Source of the DNA: Nitrosomonas aestuarii
Lineage (GTDB): Bacteria; Pseudomonadota; Gammaproteobacteria; Burkholderiales; Nitrosomonadaceae
Direction of reading: 5' to 3'
NCBI RefSeq assembly: GCF_003046585.1
Contig: NZ_QAAE01000011.1
Span: 52,887 to 116,886 of the forward strand
DNA length: 64,000 nt
Shown in pieces: positions 10,085 through 21,702 of this stretch. The position numbers and the translations under genes were made by a program. The notes beneath the pieces were generated by a model. That model made no database searches and was not told the origin of the DNA. It worked only from the letters and a program-made list of their open reading frames with translations. Within the stretch, counting starts at the first letter, position 1. Each line of letters opens with the position of its first letter.

Positions 10085-10942
10085 ATGAACAAAGGATTTT
10101 ATCCTGTTCATGGTGCCGGGCTTGGTCTGCGTCGTGCGCTTGTGCGTACTGTAGCAGATCAGCCTGTCAACTCTGTTGATTTCTGGGAAATCGCACCTGA
10201 AAACTGGATAGGTGTAGGTGGTTTTTACGGAAAAAAGCTGCATGCATTTACCGAACAGTATCCGTTTATTTGTCATGGTTTATCGTTGTCCATAGGTGGT
10301 CCTTCTCCATTGGATGAAGCGTTTTTACAGCGACTAAAACGTTTTTTAAGAACACACCAAATACGCTGCTACAGTGAACATTTGAGCTATTGCAGCGATG
10401 ACGGGCATCTTTATGATTTATTGCCTATTCCATTCACTGAAGAAGCCGTTCATTATGTTGCAGGTCGTATTAGACGGGTACAGGAAATTCTCGATCAGCG
10501 TATTGCGATAGAGAATGTTTCCTATTACGCTGCGCCGGGTCAGCAAATGGCAGAAATTGAATTTCTAAATGCTGTACTGGAAGAAGCGGATTGTGATTTA
10601 TTACTGGATGTTAACAATATTTATGTAAACAGTATCAATCATCGCTATGACGCCGAAGTATTCATGCAGAAAATACCGGCGTATCGTATACGCTATATGC
10701 ATATAGCCGGACACTACAACGAGGCTGAGGACTTACTTGTAGACACCCATGGTGCCGATGTCATTGATCCTGTTTGGTCATTACTCGAAAAATCGTATCA
10801 ACAGTTTGGCGTTATTCCCACATTATTAGAGCGGGATTTTAATATACCGTCATTGCAAACGCTGGAATTAGAAGTGAACCGTATTCAGAAATTGCAATCG
10901 AAGTGGCGGCACCAGAATCATGAACACTCCCAACACGCCTGA
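10085..10942 (+). CDS. bufB: DUF692 multinuclear non-heme iron enzyme (bufferin maturation)
   Basis: A 285-residue TIM-barrel MNIO protein. Enzymes of this family use a cluster of two or three irons to oxidise cysteines of RiPP precursors, here presumably the EGKCG cysteines of the protein encoded 46 bp upstream. Candidate metal ligands are visible in the family order: [40 protein letters not shown] and LLERD. The start [17 protein letters not shown] matches the usual GAGLGLR beginning of the family. It overlaps the next gene by 23 bp, a sign of translational coupling with its DUF2063 partner. Confidence 0.93.
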   Translation: MNKGFYPVHGAGLGLRRALVRTVADQPVNSVDFWEIAPENWIGVGGFYGKKLHAFTEQYPFICHGLSLSIGGPSPLDEAFLQRLKRFLRTHQIRCYSEHLSYCSDDGHLYDLLPIPFTEEAVHYVAGRIRRVQEILDQRIAIENVSYYAAPGQQMAEIEFLNAVLEEADCDLLLDVNNIYVNSINHRYDAEVFMQKIPAYRIRYMHIAGHYNEAEDLLVDTHGADVIDPVWSLLEKSYQQFGVIPTLLERDFNIPSLQTLELEVNRIQKLQSKWRHQNHEHSQHA

Positions 10943-11699
10943 TCGACCGGATTTTATAAAATTGCAATATGCTTTTGCCGCGCATATCCGCAATCCGGAG
11001 ATAAACCCGCCACCGCAAAACATTGAAGAGCGGCGTATGAAAATCTACTGCGAGTTATTCTATAACAATGTAGAAGATTTTATGGCTAACACTTTTCCTG
11101 TATTACACAGTATTATATCCAATGAACGTTGGCATGCTCTGATGCGCGACTATTTTTTTCGTCATCGATCAAGTACACCGATTTTTCTGGAGATGCCGCG
11201 TGAATTTCTGAAATACCTGGAGTACGAACGTGCATTCGATCCAGCTGATCCACCTTTTATGTTGGAGCTTTCGCACTATGAATGGGTGGAACTTGCATTA
11301 TCTACATTGGATGAAAAAATTGATCAAACTGGCTTCAATGCGTACGGTGATGTGCTGACAGGTATTCCCGTTGTGTCGCCTTTGGTGTGGGGGCTGAGCT
11401 ATTGTTTTCCTGTGCATAAAATCAGTCCTGAATTTCAGCCACAGGTGCCCGGTGTGCAGCTGACACATTTGATTGTTTATCGCGATAAAGATGACGAAAT
11501 ACATTTTATTGAATCAAATCCCGTGACCACGCGCCTGCTACAGTTCATGATCGATAACGAATATATGAATGGTCAAGCTATATTGCAACAAATTGCGACA
11601 GAATTAAAGCATCCAGAGCCAGATATCGTCATTAATGGCGGCTTGGAGATCATGAAAGACTTTATCAGTCGTGGTATTTTATTGGGTGTGCGTATATGA
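10920..11699 (+). CDS. bufC: DUF2063 protein, partner of the MNIO enzyme
   Basis: The 259 residues have the DUF2063 N-terminal domain ([16 protein letters not shown], then [18 protein letters not shown] and FPVLHSII), described as a putative DNA-binding fold but in RiPP systems acting as the recognition partner that brings the precursor to the DUF692 enzyme. A second, variable domain occupies the C-terminal half. It overlaps bufB by 23 bp. No DoxX-type gene (hvfD/E-like) follows, so this is a minimal three-gene operon. It lies in the cytosol with BufB. Confidence 0.92.
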   Translation: MNTPNTPDRPDFIKLQYAFAAHIRNPEINPPPQNIEERRMKIYCELFYNNVEDFMANTFPVLHSIISNERWHALMRDYFFRHRSSTPIFLEMPREFLKYLEYERAFDPADPPFMLELSHYEWVELALSTLDEKIDQTGFNAYGDVLTGIPVVSPLVWGLSYCFPVHKISPEFQPQVPGVQLTHLIVYRDKDDEIHFIESNPVTTRLLQFMIDNEYMNGQAILQQIATELKHPEPDIVINGGLEIMKDFISRGILLGVRI

Positions 11700-11816
11700 T
11701 ATTTTCAGGAAATCTACCGGTAATCCACGTAATGATATGTTAAAAAGCAGTCCCGGTTTTATTGTACGTTTTAAAGCTTATGAGATATAAGCATGGATTC
11801 TAAAGAAGGTATCTGA

Positions 11817-12179
11817 CTATTTTTCAATGTTTTTATGTGAAGCATGTGCTGAAGGGGATTGTGGTGTTGCCGTTTCAAGCCCGTTACCGCAATGCCAGCA
11901 CAATTGAAAATTTGACGGATTTTCTTCCCCACATACGGAGCAGTTGATTATTGTATTAGTTTGCGGAATGGTTTCATACTGTTGAATAATTTTACGGCCG
12001 CGTTCATAATCCGTATCCCTTATAATCCAAACCTCCGGGTAGGCATGTGTAAACGGAATATCCCCCATGCCGCCCTGAGCATGCTGGTTAAATAATTGTG
12101 CTGGAATTAAGGCATGTTCCAGCATATCAAGCACAATTTGTGCCTCCATAAGATTATTGGCGGAATAGATTTTTTTCAC
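11817..12179 (-). CDS. DUF2007-type signal-transducing protein with C-terminal zinc ribbon
   Basis: About 120 residues. The N-terminal half is a DUF2007 (PII-like ferredoxin-fold) domain with the usual KKIYSANNLMEAQIVLDMLE start and GEIP-like middle (MGDIPFTHAYPEVWI). A linker leads to CSVCGEENPSNFQLCWHCG, a four-cysteine zinc ribbon. The start is uncertain: a TTG at 12218 would add 13 residues, but domain homology begins at the GTG at 12179; neither has a strong ribosome-binding site. Such proteins are widespread, and their function is unknown. It is convergent with the bufferin operon. Confidence 0.8.
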   Translation of the reverse strand: MKKIYSANNLMEAQIVLDMLEHALIPAQLFNQHAQGGMGDIPFTHAYPEVWIIRDTDYERGRKIIQQYETIPQTNTIINCSVCGEENPSNFQLCWHCGNGLETATPQSPSAHASHKNIEK

Positions 12180-12441
12180 GGCATTTTTTTCAATGATTAA
12201 TTGCTGAATAGATTGCAAAAAAATTGTGCAAGTAGAGTTCAGTCAAATATTCTATAACATTTTGCTTTTTTTTAACCAGTTGAAAGTGTTTTGCACAGTT
12301 TACACTTCATATTTTCGTGAAAATCATCGTTTTTCGAGCCTTCTCGCTGTAAATGCAAGTGGGTTGGATTCGTTGTGAAAGCTTGAACAAAAAACTCTAT
12401 ATCCATAAAATTCTATATTATTTATATATTTATTCTAAAAA

Positions 12442-13341
12442 ATGTGGTTTAAGAACCTGTTAATTTATCGAATAGCCCATGCAGAAATTACCCCGTTGCA
12501 ATTGGGTGAAGCACTTGCCAAGCATGAGTTGCGAGAATGCACACAAATGGAGATGCAAAGCCGTGGTTGGGTGAAACCGCATGATAGTAAAGATGGCTTT
12601 GTTCATGTCTGTGGGCAACATGTATTGATCGCATTGGGTATTGAAAGAAAATTATTGCCAGCAGCAGTGATCAATCAACACGCTAAAAATCGAATTGAAA
12701 CGATGGAACAGCATCAAGGCTATAAGCCCGGCAAAAAACAAATCAGGGATATCAAGGAAGCGGTATTAATAGAGTTGATGCCGCGCGCTTTTGCACAACG
12801 ACATATTACTTATGCCTGGATTGATTTGACAGCGGGAATGCTTGTCATTGATACCGCCAATCTCAAACGTGCGGAAGAATTGATTGAGCTGTTGTTAGCA
12901 ACTGTGGGCGGTTTAAGATTAATACCAATGACAACGCTCTCTTCACCTTCTGCTGTAATGACGCGCTGGTTGTCTGGTGATGAACCACCCGCTGTTTTTA
13001 CAATTGACCGTGATTGTGAATTGCAGGGAATGGATGATGAAAAAGCCACAGTTCGTTATACCCATCATGTACTGGATGCTGAGGAGACTGTCAGACATAT
13101 TAAAACAGGTAAAAAAGTAACACGTTTGGCCATGACTTGGGCTAATAAAATTTCATTTGTCTTGCATGAAAATCTTCAGATCAGACGTATCGTGCCATTA
13201 GATATCATCAATGAATCTACTGATATGTCAGATTCCTTGGAAGATCTTTTTGACAGCGATTTTGCCATCATGTCGGGTGAAATAAGTCAGTTTCTGCCAG
13301 ATCTGATCCATGCACTGGGTGGCGAAAATCTGTCCCGTTAA
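12442..13341 (+). CDS. rdgC: recombination-associated protein RdgC
   Basis: A ring-forming DNA-binding protein that modulates RecA. The 299 residues match the family, with the conserved MWFKNLLIYR opening, the KPGKKQIRDIKEAV segment and late LAMTWANKISFVLHENLQI. It stands alone, with an AT-rich upstream region, and converges with the next gene leaving 5 bp between stop codons. Confidence 0.95.
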   Translation: MWFKNLLIYRIAHAEITPLQLGEALAKHELRECTQMEMQSRGWVKPHDSKDGFVHVCGQHVLIALGIERKLLPAAVINQHAKNRIETMEQHQGYKPGKKQIRDIKEAVLIELMPRAFAQRHITYAWIDLTAGMLVIDTANLKRAEELIELLLATVGGLRLIPMTTLSSPSAVMTRWLSGDEPPAVFTIDRDCELQGMDDEKATVRYTHHVLDAEETVRHIKTGKKVTRLAMTWANKISFVLHENLQIRRIVPLDIINESTDMSDSLEDLFDSDFAIMSGEISQFLPDLIHALGGENLSR

Positions 13342-13346
13342 CCTGA

Positions 13347-14066
13347 CTATTTTTTTTCTTGCGTATGGTCTTTTATACCCGAAAAAACACCCGTTGCAAT
13401 TTTATGTATGAAACCTGCAGTACGCTGTGCAAGTTGTGCACTTGCATCAATTTGTGCATGACCTACAGAGGCTGCCTGTTGAGCAAAAGTGGCCAGAGTT
13501 TCTTTTAACTGAGTGCCGACAACAGTACCGTTATTTTTGGCATGATTTGCGGCATCGTGCAATATATCCGAAATGACACCTTTAGCTGCCGAGGCCGTAT
13601 TTTGTAATGTATCCAGAAACAGGCTTTCCAGGCTTTCCAGATCAGTTTTGGTGCGCACCAGTTCTTTATCAGAAAATCTCTGTGCGTGACCGGCCGCTTC
13701 TTGAACAGCGAGTTTGGAAGCTTCTGCAAATCTCGCCAGTGCCGAATCCAGGCCTGAAATGGCGGCAGTAATCTGTGTTTTTGCAGTTTGTGACTGATTG
13801 GATACTGTTAAGAATTTCTGCTGCGCGCCTTCCTGAACGCCATTGGTAACAGCAGTAATAATGCGTCGAATGGAATCGATATCGAGTCGATCCGCCTTCA
13901 TTGCTTTCAAGGTTAAATTATGGACAGTTTCCTGAATGTTCGTTCCTTCAACGAGTGCGTCGTGAATGTCCCTTTCCAATTGTCTCAAGTCGTCGTTTAT
14001 ATTTACGGTGTTTTTGTCAGTGGCCGAATTGCTATCATGGGTTGTGCTGCCGGTTTCTGTTTGCAT
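13347..14066 (-). CDS. DUF6781-like helical protein
   Basis: About 239 residues, nearly all amphipathic helix rich in Ala, Gln, Asp and Ser, without signal peptide or membrane helix. LRQLERDIHDALVEGTNIQE and IRRIITAVTNGVQEGAQQ resemble the DUF6781 family; the long Ala-rich helices also recall phasins or apolipoprotein-like proteins, so surface binding is possible but unproven. Two ATGs are close together: the AGG of the ribosome-binding site touches the first (14075) and is correctly spaced from the second (14066), so 14066 is chosen. It lies 42 bp after serS on the same strand. Confidence 0.7.
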   Translation of the reverse strand: MQTETGSTTHDSNSATDKNTVNINDDLRQLERDIHDALVEGTNIQETVHNLTLKAMKADRLDIDSIRRIITAVTNGVQEGAQQKFLTVSNQSQTAKTQITAAISGLDSALARFAEASKLAVQEAAGHAQRFSDKELVRTKTDLESLESLFLDTLQNTASAAKGVISDILHDAANHAKNNGTVVGTQLKETLATFAQQAASVGHAQIDASAQLAQRTAGFIHKIATGVFSGIKDHTQEKK

Positions 14067-14108
14067 GTTTTTCATCCTGTCAAATATAAATAGTGATGTT
14101 ATTATGAA

Positions 14109-15461
<1,353 letters not shown>

Positions 15462-15511
15462 TTAATACTTAAAATATTTTGTGGGTATGTAATTAAGGTT
15501 TCTTTTTCAAC

Positions 15512-16852
15512 TTAACGATTTTGCCTGGATTGCTTTTGTTTTTTTGCCTTTTGATCCAGACTGCGTAAATAATTCAGTTTTTCCTGAATTTTATTTTCAA
15601 GACCGTTCCGTGTCGGCTGATAAAATTGAACATCAGGCATCGCATCCGGAAAATAATGCTCTCCGGCAACATAAGCTTCCGGATAATCATGTGCATATCG
15701 ATAGTCACGACCATGCCCCATATTTTTCATTAGTTGTGTCGGTGCATTGCGTAAGTGTATGGGTACCGGCCTAGATTTATCATTAGCAATGTAAGATCGT
15801 GTTTTTTTATATGCCATATATGCGGCATTGCTTTTGGGCGCGCAGGATAAATATAAGGCTGCCTGCGCCAGAGCAAGTTCTCCTTCAGGACTTCCAAGCC
15901 GCTCATAGGTTTCGCACGCGCTTAATGCGATTTGTAACGCGCGTGGGTCTGCCATGCCAATGTCTTCAACTGCCATTCGAATCAGACGACGTCCAATGTA
16001 AAGTGGTTCAGCGCCACTATCGAGCATGCGACATAACCAATAAAGTGCTGCGTCGGGTGACGAACCGCGAACTGATTTATGTAATGCAGAGATCTGATCA
16101 TAAAATTCGTCGCCGCCTTTATCAAAGCGGCGCGTGTTGCGTGACAGTGCATTTTGTACATGCTGTGTATCAATTTCGGTTATTTTTTCGACTTCTGCCG
16201 CAGTAATTATTTGCTCAAACATATTAATCATGCGCCGTGCATCTCCATCTGCAAAAGCGATAATGAATTTGCGAGCATCATCGGAAAATTGCTGTGGATT
16301 TGGCATATTTTCTAGCGCGCGTTTAAATATTTGATTCAAATCATCATCGGTCAACGCAACTAAAGGGTACACTTGAGCACGTGAAAGCAGTGCGCTGTTG
16401 ACTTCAAAAGACGGATTCTCGGTGGTTGCACCGACAAAAGTAAATAGCCCCTGTTCAACATGGGGTAAAAAAGCATCTTGTTGTGATTTGTTGAAACGGT
16501 GCACCTCATCGACAAATAGAATAGTATGACGTCCATTATGCTGTAAAACCTTCTGCGCGCGCTCTATAGCATTACGAATTTCTTTTATCCCGGATAACAC
16601 AGCTGATAGTGAAATAAATTCAGCGTTAAAAGCATTGGACATAATTTGCGCCAGGGTTGTTTTGCCGGTCCCTGGTGGGCCCCATAAAATCATGGAATGC
16701 GGTTTCCCGGATTCAATTGCCAACCGTAAAGGTTTTCCGTTTCCTAACAGATGATGTTGTCCAGTAAATTCATTCAATGCTTTTGGGCGCAATTTTTCTG
16801 CGAGCGGAGATTTGAGTACTTGGCTGGTAGTACAATCACTCACTAATGACAT
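15512..16852 (-). CDS. rarA: replication-associated recombination protein A (MgsA/RarA)
   Basis: An AAA+ ATPase acting at stalled forks, relative of clamp loaders. Walker [10 protein letters not shown], Walker [16 protein letters not shown], sensor 1 GATTENPSF and the C-terminal tetramerisation region are all present. I place the start at the ATG at 16852 (446 residues) because GGAAGG lies about 6 nt upstream; a TTG at 16873 would add seven residues without a site. It overlaps the end of lolA by 17 bp; lolA-rarA-serS is a common proteobacterial order. Confidence 0.95.
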   Translation of the reverse strand: MSLVSDCTTSQVLKSPLAEKLRPKALNEFTGQHHLLGNGKPLRLAIESGKPHSMILWGPPGTGKTTLAQIMSNAFNAEFISLSAVLSGIKEIRNAIERAQKVLQHNGRHTILFVDEVHRFNKSQQDAFLPHVEQGLFTFVGATTENPSFEVNSALLSRAQVYPLVALTDDDLNQIFKRALENMPNPQQFSDDARKFIIAFADGDARRMINMFEQIITAAEVEKITEIDTQHVQNALSRNTRRFDKGGDEFYDQISALHKSVRGSSPDAALYWLCRMLDSGAEPLYIGRRLIRMAVEDIGMADPRALQIALSACETYERLGSPEGELALAQAALYLSCAPKSNAAYMAYKKTRSYIANDKSRPVPIHLRNAPTQLMKNMGHGRDYRYAHDYPEAYVAGEHYFPDAMPDVQFYQPTRNGLENKIQEKLNYLRSLDQKAKKQKQSRQNR

Positions 16853-17483
16853 CGGTACCTTCCGGTGGAACAAATTTAAAAAAACCGTCAGGCAAACTTG
16901 GGTTTTTTATAAGATCGGAAAAAGTTAAGTAAGTTGTCTGACCGAAATTATCCCTTAAGGCCATAAATTGTAAGTTACCTGCTAGAGAAAAACCCAGTTG
17001 GATGAATTCAAATGCACTGTCTTTATTTTTGGGTATCGCTTCCATCCATTCAATGTCGTCTTGCAACCCGAGATTTTGCAGTTCAAAGTTCTCTTCAATA
17101 GCTGTGTTTCCGGCTAATAATGCAGCTGGGCTACTGCCGATGGCAACGTTAAATTTACGAATGGTTACCTGGTTTAAATCATGATCATAAAACCAGACTT
17201 GCTTGCCATCACCAATAATGGATTGTTCGTATGGCACCTGATAAATCCAGCGAAATTTGTCTGGACGTTCAAATTCGAGCGTACCGCTTGAGTTCTGTAT
17301 CGCACGTGCGTTTTTGTCGTACAAAGTTTGAGAAAAATTTGCACGTACAGTTTGTGTTTCATGGATGAATGTTTTCAGATTGTCGACGGCTGCAGCCCAG
17401 GTAACGATAGGAGTACCTTGGAGTAAGACAAGCAGAAAAAAAATCAGGAAAGAAACACGAGTACGGTTTAATGTGCGGTTCAT
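16836..17483 (-). CDS. lolA: outer-membrane lipoprotein carrier protein LolA
   Basis: A periplasmic chaperone carrying lipoproteins from LolCDE to LolB. The 215 residues begin with a signal peptide (RVSFLIFFLLVLLQGTPIVTWAA approximates its hydrophobic core and cleavage region, split here for brevity). The LolA half-barrel is visible: ANFSQTLYDKNARAIQNSSG, RPDKFRWIYQVPYEQ and DGKQVWFYDHDLNQVTIR. Located between ftsK and rarA on the same strand. Confidence 0.95.
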   Translation of the reverse strand: MNRTLNRTRVSFLIFFLLVLLQGTPIVTWAAAVDNLKTFIHETQTVRANFSQTLYDKNARAIQNSSGTLEFERPDKFRWIYQVPYEQSIIGDGKQVWFYDHDLNQVTIRKFNVAIGSSPAALLAGNTAIEENFELQNLGLQDDIEWMEAIPKNKDSAFEFIQLGFSLAGNLQFMALRDNFGQTTYLTFSDLIKNPSLPDGFFKFVPPEGTDVISE

Positions 17484-17543
17484 ACTATCGCTTTAGGATT
17501 GAGCTATGAATTATATAAGAATTACAACAAAGCTGTTTTTAAT

Positions 17544-19841
17544 CTATTCGCCGCGTGCCGGAGCCAAAACTTCACGGTTACCATTACTTTGCATGGCAGA
17601 TACCAGACCGGTACGTTCCATTTCCTCGATCAACCGTGCTGCTCGATTATAGCCAATACGAAGATTTCTTTGTACCAATGAAATGGATGCACGACGTGTT
17701 TTAATAACAATTTGCACAGCTTCGTCATAAAGTGGATCACTTTCTCCGCCAGTCTGTTTTTTGGAATCATCCATGAAATCTCCACCGTTTCCTTCTTCGT
17801 TGGTGCTCAGAATTTCTTCTACATAGCAAGGTTCGCCATGTTCTTTAAGATATTCCGCTACTTTGTGAACTTCATGATCCGCAACATACGCGCCATGAAT
17901 GCGCTGCGGGTAACCACTGCCTGGTGGTAAATAAAGCATATCACCCTGACCCAATAAAGTCTCTGCGCCCATCTGGTCAAGGATAGTTCTTGAATCAATT
18001 TTACTGGAAACCTGGAAAGCTATTCGAGTCGGAATATTTGCTTTTATTAATCCGGTAATTACATCAACAGAAGGACGTTGAGTCGCTAACAATAGATGAA
18101 TTCCTGCGGCACGGGCTTTTTGTGCTAGTCTGGCAATTAAATGTTCAACTTTTTTACCGGCCACCATCATTAAATCGGCTAATTCATCAATGACTACGAC
18201 AATCAGTGGTAATTCACTGAGCGGCTCGGATGTTTCATCTGTAGACAGTGGGTTATATAGAGGTTCCTCATTTTTAGCTGCATCGCGAATCTTTTGATTG
18301 TAGCCGTTCAGATTACGTACTCCCAACGACGACATAAGTTTATAACGACGTTCCATCTCGGCCACCGACCAGCGCAATGCACTAGCCGCTTCACTCATAT
18401 CGGTGACAACGGGCGTTAAGAGATGTGGAATACCTTCGTATACAGATAATTCCAACATTTTCGGGTCAACCAGAATCAGGCGTACTTGCTCAGGCGTGCT
18501 TTTATAAACTAAGCTTAATATAATGGCGTTAATGGCAACAGATTTGCCAGAGCCTGTAGTGCCCGCAACCAATGCATGCGGCATTTTGGCAAGATCGGAC
18601 ACCACCGGGCGTCCGCTGATATCTTTACCTAACGCTATTGTCAGCGGAGATGCTGTGTCGGCATAAGGTTGTGAGCTGAGAATTTCGAGCAGGCGAACCG
18701 TCTGCCGCTTTGGATTGGGAATTTCCAATCCCATTGTTGTTTTGCCTGGGATTGTTTCAACTACACGGATGCGTGCGACAGAGAGTGCACGCGCTAAATC
18801 TTTTATCAGATTAATAATCTGATTACCTTTGACACCAATTGCAGGCTCAATTTCATAGCGTGTAATGACAGGGCCGGGATAAGCTGCAACGACCTTAACG
18901 ACAACGCCAAACTCTTTCAGTTTGTTTTCAATCAAACGTGATGTTGATTCGAGTATTTCTTTGGACAGAACTTCTACATCTTTTTCAGGTTCATCGAGTA
19001 AGTGCAAAGGCGGCAAGCAGGATTCTGACAAATTTGGAAAAAAAGATTTTTGTTTTTCTTTTACGGAGCGTTCTGATGGGGCTAAATTGTTTGCAGGTAA
19101 TTCAATATGGATAGGTGTGTTTTCAATTACTTGCTTTTTTTCAAATGCAAAGATTTCTTTAGGTTCATATGTTTCTGTCCACTTTGTTTGCTTATTCTGT
19201 CTGTTAGACCATTGTTTCTGAACCAATAAAGTGTAATTTTCAACAACTTCGCCTATTTTCTCGACGAAGCGCACCCACGATAAACCTGTAAATTGGCTAA
19301 AACCAATTGCAATTAAAATCAAGAGCGTCATGGTTGCGCCTGTGAATCCGAGAAGTTGAGATAAATAAAAGCTGATGCCTTCTCCAAATAAGCCACCGGA
19401 CAGATACGGAAGTGAGACATCCAGTGTATAGAAACGAAGAGATTCCAGTCCGCTGCTTGCTATCAGCAATAAAAGAAACCCGCCAATTGACAGCATGATT
19501 GAGTGACGATCGAAAATACTGGCAATATCTATGCGGCGATAACTCCATGAAACAGTAGCAAAGAAAAATGCCACCCACCACCATGCCGATACACCAAACA
19601 GATATAACATAAGATCGGCCAGCCAAGCACCAATGTGTCCGCCCGCATTTTGGATATGTTCATAATCACCACTATGAGACCAACCAGGATCTCCTTGATC
19701 ATAACTGTAAAATATTAAAATGAGATACAGCGCTGCGCCAACAAGTATTAGCCAACCGGATTCACGTAATAATCTGGATACACGCGGCGACAGAGGACGA
19801 CCACTTGATTTGTTGGCCATTGGTTTATTAATCAAACTCAT
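17544..19841 (-). CDS. ftsK: DNA translocase FtsK
   Basis: A 765-residue membrane-anchored hexameric motor that clears chromosome ends from the division septum. It has four N-terminal hydrophobic helices (about residues 25-180), a short linker, and the motor with Walker A GTTGSGKS around residues 424-431 and Walker [15 protein letters not shown]. The C-terminal winged-helix gamma domain reads [20 protein letters not shown] and recognises KOPS. It is the first gene of a minus-strand run ftsK-lolA-rarA-serS. Confidence 0.96.
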   Translation of the reverse strand: MSLINKPMANKSSGRPLSPRVSRLLRESGWLILVGAALYLILIFYSYDQGDPGWSHSGDYEHIQNAGGHIGAWLADLMLYLFGVSAWWWVAFFFATVSWSYRRIDIASIFDRHSIMLSIGGFLLLLIASSGLESLRFYTLDVSLPYLSGGLFGEGISFYLSQLLGFTGATMTLLILIAIGFSQFTGLSWVRFVEKIGEVVENYTLLVQKQWSNRQNKQTKWTETYEPKEIFAFEKKQVIENTPIHIELPANNLAPSERSVKEKQKSFFPNLSESCLPPLHLLDEPEKDVEVLSKEILESTSRLIENKLKEFGVVVKVVAAYPGPVITRYEIEPAIGVKGNQIINLIKDLARALSVARIRVVETIPGKTTMGLEIPNPKRQTVRLLEILSSQPYADTASPLTIALGKDISGRPVVSDLAKMPHALVAGTTGSGKSVAINAIILSLVYKSTPEQVRLILVDPKMLELSVYEGIPHLLTPVVTDMSEAASALRWSVAEMERRYKLMSSLGVRNLNGYNQKIRDAAKNEEPLYNPLSTDETSEPLSELPLIVVVIDELADLMMVAGKKVEHLIARLAQKARAAGIHLLLATQRPSVDVITGLIKANIPTRIAFQVSSKIDSRTILDQMGAETLLGQGDMLYLPPGSGYPQRIHGAYVADHEVHKVAEYLKEHGEPCYVEEILSTNEEGNGGDFMDDSKKQTGGESDPLYDEAVQIVIKTRRASISLVQRNLRIGYNRAARLIEEMERTGLVSAMQSNGNREVLAPARGE

Positions 19842-20002
19842 GAATATAGCAAAGCGTTAAAGCTTTATTTGATCTAATGAGGTATTGATTATATAAGAAA
19901 TTCGAATAAAAAAACGAGGATAGCCAGAAATTGACAAATTATTTATACCATAAGTGCTTATATAATCGATTGTTATCGTTTTGATAAATTTGCGGAAATT
20001 AA

Positions 20003-20941
20003 CTATCCTGATCTAGGCCGGCATAAAATTGCAGGAATATGCGATTTTCCGGTATTCATGGTTTCTGGAAAGGTAGCAACTTGATTAACACCATTCTCTT
20101 TAGCGACTGATAAAGCTTCCTCGGCGCGTTTGTATAGTCTATGTAAGTTGTCTCCATCGTCGAGCATTGTTATACCGACGCTCACTGTAAAGCCGTGTTG
20201 TATGTCTGGTTGATTCATTCTGGAAACTTTTTCACATAATGCATCACTTGCATCTTTAGCTTTATTGATATCTGTTTCAGCGTATAAAACCACAAATCTA
20301 TTCTCGTCGACGCGGTATAGCTGGTCTGAGCTTCTTATCGATTTTCTGATCTCGTAGGATATCAACTTGATACTATGGTTGTTCAGGCCATAAGTGAATT
20401 CTTCTTTATTATTAGCCGAATTGCAATGCGCGATATCAAAGATAGCCAGTGATAAATTTCGCTTGTACCGATTACTTCTGTTAATTTCGGTTTTTACTTC
20501 TTCCTGAAAAGCCCGATTATTTTTACAATTTGTTAACGGATCAATATACGTTTTAGTCATTAGTGTAAAAAGCTCATGATTTACTTTTTTTATTTTAAGT
20601 ACCATGTATGCAGTGATTGTAATGATCATTAGCCCCAGAATACGGTTAGTTAATATTACCTCCATAGGCGCTACTATCCCTGGTGACAGAAAAAAACCCA
20701 GTACAATGAGCGATATTCCGATAACTGTTGCAATATAAGTGCTTCGATTGTTTTTAAATCCTAAACTCGCAAAAACAATCAGCGCGTAAGGTGTGCCCGC
20801 CGCCACACCTAAAGGTGTGTGAAGATCAAATAAAAAGATACTTAGTGATGTGACCAATAAAAACAACCAAAAAAAATGATTATTGTATTCACTATCAACT
20901 AATTTTAGTTGAGTCGCTTTTGGAAACAATATCGAACGCAT
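20003..20941 (-). CDS. membrane protein with degenerate GGDEF domain
   Basis: A 312-residue protein: several N-terminal hydrophobic segments (about residues 22-120), then a GGDEF-like domain entered by the usual DPLTNCKNNRAF. The catalytic GGDEF signature is replaced: the segment reads YRVDENRFVVLY, so the metal- and GTP-binding Gly-Gly-Asp/Glu-Glu loop is lost, while the surrounding fold (SVGITMLDDGDNLHRLYKRA, then EEALSVAKENG) is kept. Family knowledge therefore argues against diguanylate cyclase activity; it may bind nucleotide or act as a scaffold. It stands alone with long AT-rich flanks. Confidence 0.82.
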   Translation of the reverse strand: MRSILFPKATQLKLVDSEYNNHFFWLFLLVTSLSIFLFDLHTPLGVAAGTPYALIVFASLGFKNNRSTYIATVIGISLIVLGFFLSPGIVAPMEVILTNRILGLMIITITAYMVLKIKKVNHELFTLMTKTYIDPLTNCKNNRAFQEEVKTEINRSNRYKRNLSLAIFDIAHCNSANNKEEFTYGLNNHSIKLISYEIRKSIRSSDQLYRVDENRFVVLYAETDINKAKDASDALCEKVSRMNQPDIQHGFTVSVGITMLDDGDNLHRLYKRAEEALSVAKENGVNQVATFPETMNTGKSHIPAILCRPRSG

Positions 20942-21282
20942 ATGGCAATTTCCCCTTCAAACAGAAGTTGTGAAATAAATATTAATTACATATACTTACG
21001 TCATAATTTTACTTTTTATAATCTTCAGTCGAGAAAATTTATATCTATTTGTATAATAAATTAATTTTAGCATACTGCTTTAGCAATTTTTTTCTTAATA
21101 CGAATGTATAAATTAATCACTATGTACAGAACACAAGAAAAAGTTGGAATTGATATATATGATATTTATTGTGTATAAAAGTTTACTACCATCTATATTC
21201 ATGTTATTAAATCTAATGGCAGAAGATAAGTAAAACTGATTTGCATCAAGCTCAGATGTGCTAAAAAGAAAGAAATGGGCTT
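20942..21282. other. 341-bp intergenic region
   Basis: Very AT-rich spacer upstream of the GGDEF-like gene and downstream of the RDD gene (both minus strand). I see no coding sequence and no convincing hairpin terminator or operator in it. Confidence 0.6.
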
Positions 21283-21702
21283 TTAACTATCAAGGGTTTT
21301 AATAATACGTGTACCTGCTAATCTGTCATGTAAAAATTGGTGCTCGCGATCAACAAATGCCCACAGTAGACCGACGCCAAAAAATAAAACACCAATAACT
21401 GCAATTAAATAGCGAGTAATAGCGATGCGATTACTCAGTCGATTTCCATCTACTGTAACAACACGTATTTTCCAAGTCTGCATTGCCAGGGTTTGCCCTC
21501 CACGCGTCCAGAACCAGATAAAATAATAACCCATGATAATCAATAAATAAAATTGATATAAAGGTATGAAATAAACAGCGTTTGCATCACGAAAAATAAG
21601 ATGGAAAATAAAACTGGCAATGAAAATAATTGCCAACAAAATTAGAGATTCATAAATAAGACTGATGGAGCGTCGCCAAAAACCGGGAAAAGAGAATGTC
21701 AT
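21283..21702 (-). CDS. RDD family membrane protein
   Basis: 139 residues with three hydrophobic segments and the RDD hallmarks: the N-terminal FWRRSISLIYE (here the family's RxxDD is relaxed), WTRGGQTLAMQTWKIRVV after helix 2, and the C-terminal AFVDREHQFLHDRLAGTRII. RDD proteins are small inner-membrane proteins of mostly unknown function, some implicated in ion exchange. It has its own upstream spacer, and no obvious partner genes. Confidence 0.88.
   Translation of the reverse strand: MTFSFPGFWRRSISLIYESLILLAIIFIASFIFHLIFRDANAVYFIPLYQFYLLIIMGYYFIWFWTRGGQTLAMQTWKIRVVTVDGNRLSNRIAITRYLIAVIGVLFFGVGLLWAFVDREHQFLHDRLAGTRIIKTLDS

Noticed and set aside
9704..10276. Minus-strand open frame of 190 residues across the bufferin precursor
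   Set aside because: It is antisense to the precursor and bufB; its His/Cys/Ile-rich content is the mirror of the low-complexity precursor codons.
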